Source: Ancylobacter tetraedralis (GTDB taxonomy: Bacteria; Pseudomonadota; Alphaproteobacteria; Rhizobiales; Xanthobacteraceae). Taken from it: 64,000 bases of DNA. Positions 62,073 through 64,000 of the stretch are shown here, piece after piece (positions within the stretch are counted from its first letter, which is position 1; each line of letters opens with the position of its first letter). A model generated the notes under the pieces. That model had not been told where the DNA came from, ran no database searches, and was given only the letters and a program-made list of their open reading frames with translations. Position numbers and translations under genes: made by a program. Location: contig NZ_JACICD010000002.1 in the NCBI RefSeq assembly GCF_014195655.1, forward strand, positions 1 through 64,000. The letters run 5' to 3'.

Positions 62073-62764
62073 CCAGCGCCGCCCGCCAGCTTTTGCTGCT
62101 GGCGCCACGCGGTCATCAGCGCGGCGCGACGCTGCGGGTAGCGCTGCTCGGTGATGTCGGCGCGGATGATGCGATCGGTGCGGAAAGAGCGGAAATCGCC
62201 GCGCAGTTCGCACCAGCCCAGCAGCAGCCGCACCTGGTCGAAGAAGGCGAGCGCGAAGGGCCAGACCGTGCGCGAGCTCGCCGCGCCCTGCGCATCGCGA
62301 TAGGCGAGGACCAGCTTGCGCTCGGTGCGTATCGCCTTGCGCAGCAGCGCCGGGTCGACGATATCGACCGGGATCGGCGCGCCGGGCGCGACAATGAGCG
62401 AGGACGCGTCCATTTCCGCGCGCAGCGTCGCCGTCAGCACCGCTCCGATGCGCGCCAGCGCCGAGCGCGCCGCTTCGGCGAGGTGCCCGTCGAGCCGCTC
62501 GGCCACCCAGCGCGAGCCGAGCACCAGCGCCTCCAGCTCCTCGGGCGAAAACATCAGCGGCGGCAGCAGGAAGCCGGGCTTGAGCACATAGCCCACCCCC
62601 GCCTCGCCCTCGATGGTCGCCCCCTGCGCCTGCAGCGTGGCGATGTCGCGATAGAGCGTGCGCAGGCTCACGCCCAGCTCGTGCGCCAACACCTTGCCGC
62701 TCACCGGCCGTCGATGGCGGCGCAGCAGCTGCAGCAGATCGAGAAGCCGTTCGGAGCGCGACAT
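62066..62764 (-). CDS. YafY-type HTH/WYL-domain transcriptional regulator
   Basis: A 232-residue DeoR-like regulator. The N-terminal HTH_11 reads RLLDLLQLLRRHRRPVSGKVLAHELGVSLRTLYRDIATL, and the C-terminal WYL domain includes RKAIRTERKLVLAYRDAQG and VRLLLGWCELRGDFRSFRTDRI. The start is ATG 62764 (MSRSERL); an upstream start would add 10 residues. It precedes the VOC gene by a gap that contains a dyad, and a similar dyad is upstream of its own start, so it is probably autoregulated. Confidence 0.88.
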   Translation of the reverse strand: MSRSERLLDLLQLLRRHRRPVSGKVLAHELGVSLRTLYRDIATLQAQGATIEGEAGVGYVLKPGFLLPPLMFSPEELEALVLGSRWVAERLDGHLAEAARSALARIGAVLTATLRAEMDASSLIVAPGAPIPVDIVDPALLRKAIRTERKLVLAYRDAQGAASSRTVWPFALAFFDQVRLLLGWCELRGDFRSFRTDRIIRADITEQRYPQRRAALMTAWRQQQKLAGGAGC

Positions 62765-62782
62765 GCGGGGATGATAGCAGGC

Positions 62783-62805
62783 CTGCTGCCGCAAACTGGC
62801 AGCAG
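62783..62805. promoter_or_regulatory. 23-bp dyad upstream of the WYL regulator (copy 1)
   Basis: Perfect arms CTGCTGCC / GGCAGCAG with centre GCAAACT, 19 bases upstream of the regulator start. A smaller palindrome GCAGGCCTGC (62777-62786) overlaps it. Shares 21 of 23 bases with copy 2 in front of the VOC gene. Confidence 0.85.
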
Positions 62806-62821
62806 GGAATGTCCCTCAAAC

Positions 62822-62849
62822 GAAAATGCCCGGCTCCTCGCCGGGCATT
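62822..62849 (-). terminator. intrinsic terminator of mmsA
   Basis: On - the stem AATGCCCGGC / GCCGGGCATT with a five-base loop is followed by TTCGTTT, 38 bases after the mmsA stop. Confidence 0.8.
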
Positions 62850-62886
62850 CCATAGTGCTTGACCGCGTCCGAACCCTGGCCGGACC

Positions 62887-64000
62887 TCAGTTCCCGGTCG
62901 TCGGCATGACGAACTGGGCGCCCTCGCGGATGCCGGTGGGCCAGCGGGCGGTGGTGGTCTTCATCTTGGTGTAGAAGCCCACGCCTTCCATGCCGTAGAC
63001 GTTGCGGTCGCCGAATACCGAGCGCTTCCAGCCGCCGAAGGAGTGGAACGCCACCGGCACCGGGATCGGCACGTTGATGCCGATCATGCCCGCCTTGGCG
63101 TCGCGGTCGAAGGTGCGGGCGCTGTCGCCGTCGCGGGTGAAGATGGCGGCGCCATTGCCGTATTCGTGGTCGTTCACCAGCTGGAGCGCCTCGGCGAAAC
63201 TATCCACCCGCACGACGGAGAGCACCGGGCCGAAGATCTCGTCCTTGTAGATCTTCATGTCGGGGGTGACGTCGTCGAACAGGCAGCCGCCGATGAAATA
63301 GCCGTCCTCATAGCCCTGCAGCTTCAGGCCGCGCCCGTCGACCACGAGCTTCGCGCCTTCCGCGACGCCGGCATCGACATAGCCGGAGACCTTGGCGAGG
63401 TGCTCCTTCGTGACCAGCGGGCCCATCTCGCTGTCGCGATCGAGGCCGGGGCCCACTTTCAGCGCGCGCACCTTCGGCACCAGCTTGTCGAGCAGCGCAT
63501 CGCCCACGCCGCCCACCGCCACGGCGACCGACACCGCCATGCAGCGCTCGCCGGCCGAGCCATAGCCCGCGCCCATCAGCGCATCGACCGTCTTGTCGAG
63601 GTCGGCGTCGGGCATGACGACGAGGTGGTTCTTGGCGCCGCACAGCGCCTGCGCGCGCTTACCGTGTGCGGCGGCGGTCTTGTAGACATACTCACCGATG
63701 GCCGTGGAGCCGACGAAGCTGACCGCGGCGACGTCGGGATGGGTCAGCAGCGCGTCGACCGCTTCCTTGTCGCCCTGCACCACGTTGAACACGCCGGCCG
63801 GCAGGCCGGCTTCCGCCAGCAGTTCGGCCAGCATCAGCGAGGGGGTCGGGTCCTTCTCGGAGGGCTTCAGCACGAAGCTGTTGCCGCAGGCGATCGCCAC
63901 CGGGAACATCCACATCGGCACCATGACGGGGAAGTTGAACGGGGTGATGCCGGCCACCACGCCGAGCGGGTGGCGGGCCGAGAACACGTCGACGCCGCGC
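62887..64000 (-). CDS. mmsA: methylmalonate-semialdehyde dehydrogenase, partial (N-terminus beyond window)
   Basis: The frame is open to the right edge; 370 residues are present and the full family length is about 500, so roughly 130 are missing. It converts methylmalonate semialdehyde to propionyl-CoA in valine and myo-inositol catabolism. Visible: [36 protein letters not shown], the catalytic Cys in [14 protein letters not shown] and [13 protein letters not shown]. MmsA-specific NFPVMVPMW(M)F supports the name. A terminator follows the stop. Confidence 0.92.
   Translation of the reverse strand, partial: RGVDVFSARHPLGVVAGITPFNFPVMVPMWMFPVAIACGNSFVLKPSEKDPTPSLMLAELLAEAGLPAGVFNVVQGDKEAVDALLTHPDVAAVSFVGSTAIGEYVYKTAAAHGKRAQALCGAKNHLVVMPDADLDKTVDALMGAGYGSAGERCMAVSVAVAVGGVGDALLDKLVPKVRALKVGPGLDRDSEMGPLVTKEHLAKVSGYVDAGVAEGAKLVVDGRGLKLQGYEDGYFIGGCLFDDVTPDMKIYKDEIFGPVLSVVRVDSFAEALQLVNDHEYGNGAAIFTRDGDSARTFDRDAKAGMIGINVPIPVPVAFHSFGGWKRSVFGDRNVYGMEGVGFYTKMKTTTARWPTGIREGAQFVMPTTGN

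Overview
The window reads as chromosomal DNA of a high-GC alphaproteobacterium, most likely order Hyphomicrobiales and possibly a Xanthobacteraceae-type genome (Ancylobacter, Starkeya or Xanthobacter-like). The evidence is gene content, not alignment: an F1-only atpHAGDC operon without the F0 genes, acnA divergent from ccmAB, a metX-metW pair, a chorismate mutase / hisC / tyrC block, DUF2794 and DUF1223 proteins, and DctBD with a sigma-54 dctA promoter. Coding density is high, and I see no rRNA, tRNA, insertion sequence, phage or CRISPR.

Left part (1-12.7 kb): the tail of a c-type cytochrome; opgH (glucan glucosyltransferase); then a compact block of a BchC-like dehydrogenase, a PTPS-fold protein that has lost key catalytic residues, a GT4 glycosyltransferase and a methyltransferase on +, facing a RibD-like reductase and a cytochrome b561 on -. 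I read it as an uncharacterised pathway for a modified (glycosylated and/or methylated) pterin-like compound; it is the best candidate for something undescribed. An MFS exporter and a 964-residue wHTH/NB-ARC/TPR regulator follow.

11.9-21.5 kb: an amide/nitrile uptake and hydrolysis locus on -. An AmiC-like sensor and an AmiR-like ANTAR antiterminator precede a leader with two small hairpins and an intrinsic terminator, then a nitrilase-family hydrolase, a branched-chain-type ABC transporter (with a permease-ATPase fusion) and a DUF1028 protein. 20.5-25.7 kb: LysR, glutaryl-CoA dehydrogenase, a class III CoA-transferase and ETF beta/alpha, a glutarate/glutaryl-CoA oxidation module with its electron acceptor.

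25.7-40.5 kb: dctD-dctB facing dctA, with a textbook sigma-54 promoter and two upstream dyads; a TehA/SLAC1-type transporter divergent from a LysR regulator; a three-gene ABC importer of the Fbp/aminoethylphosphonate type; an extended SDR; and agmatine-to-putrescine genes aguB-aguA with a DUF2794 gene.

40.5-53.5 kb: an orphan + strand terminator that may end a small RNA, DUF1223, acnA, ccmAB, atpHAGDC, a 13-bp tandem repeat, tenA and a GntR regulator. 53.6-64 kb: infA and a DEAD-box helicase, a SAM methyltransferase, metX-metW, chorismate mutase-hisC-tyrC, a WYL/YafY regulator with a VOC protein (two near-identical 23-bp dyads), and the C-terminal part of mmsA cut by the window end.
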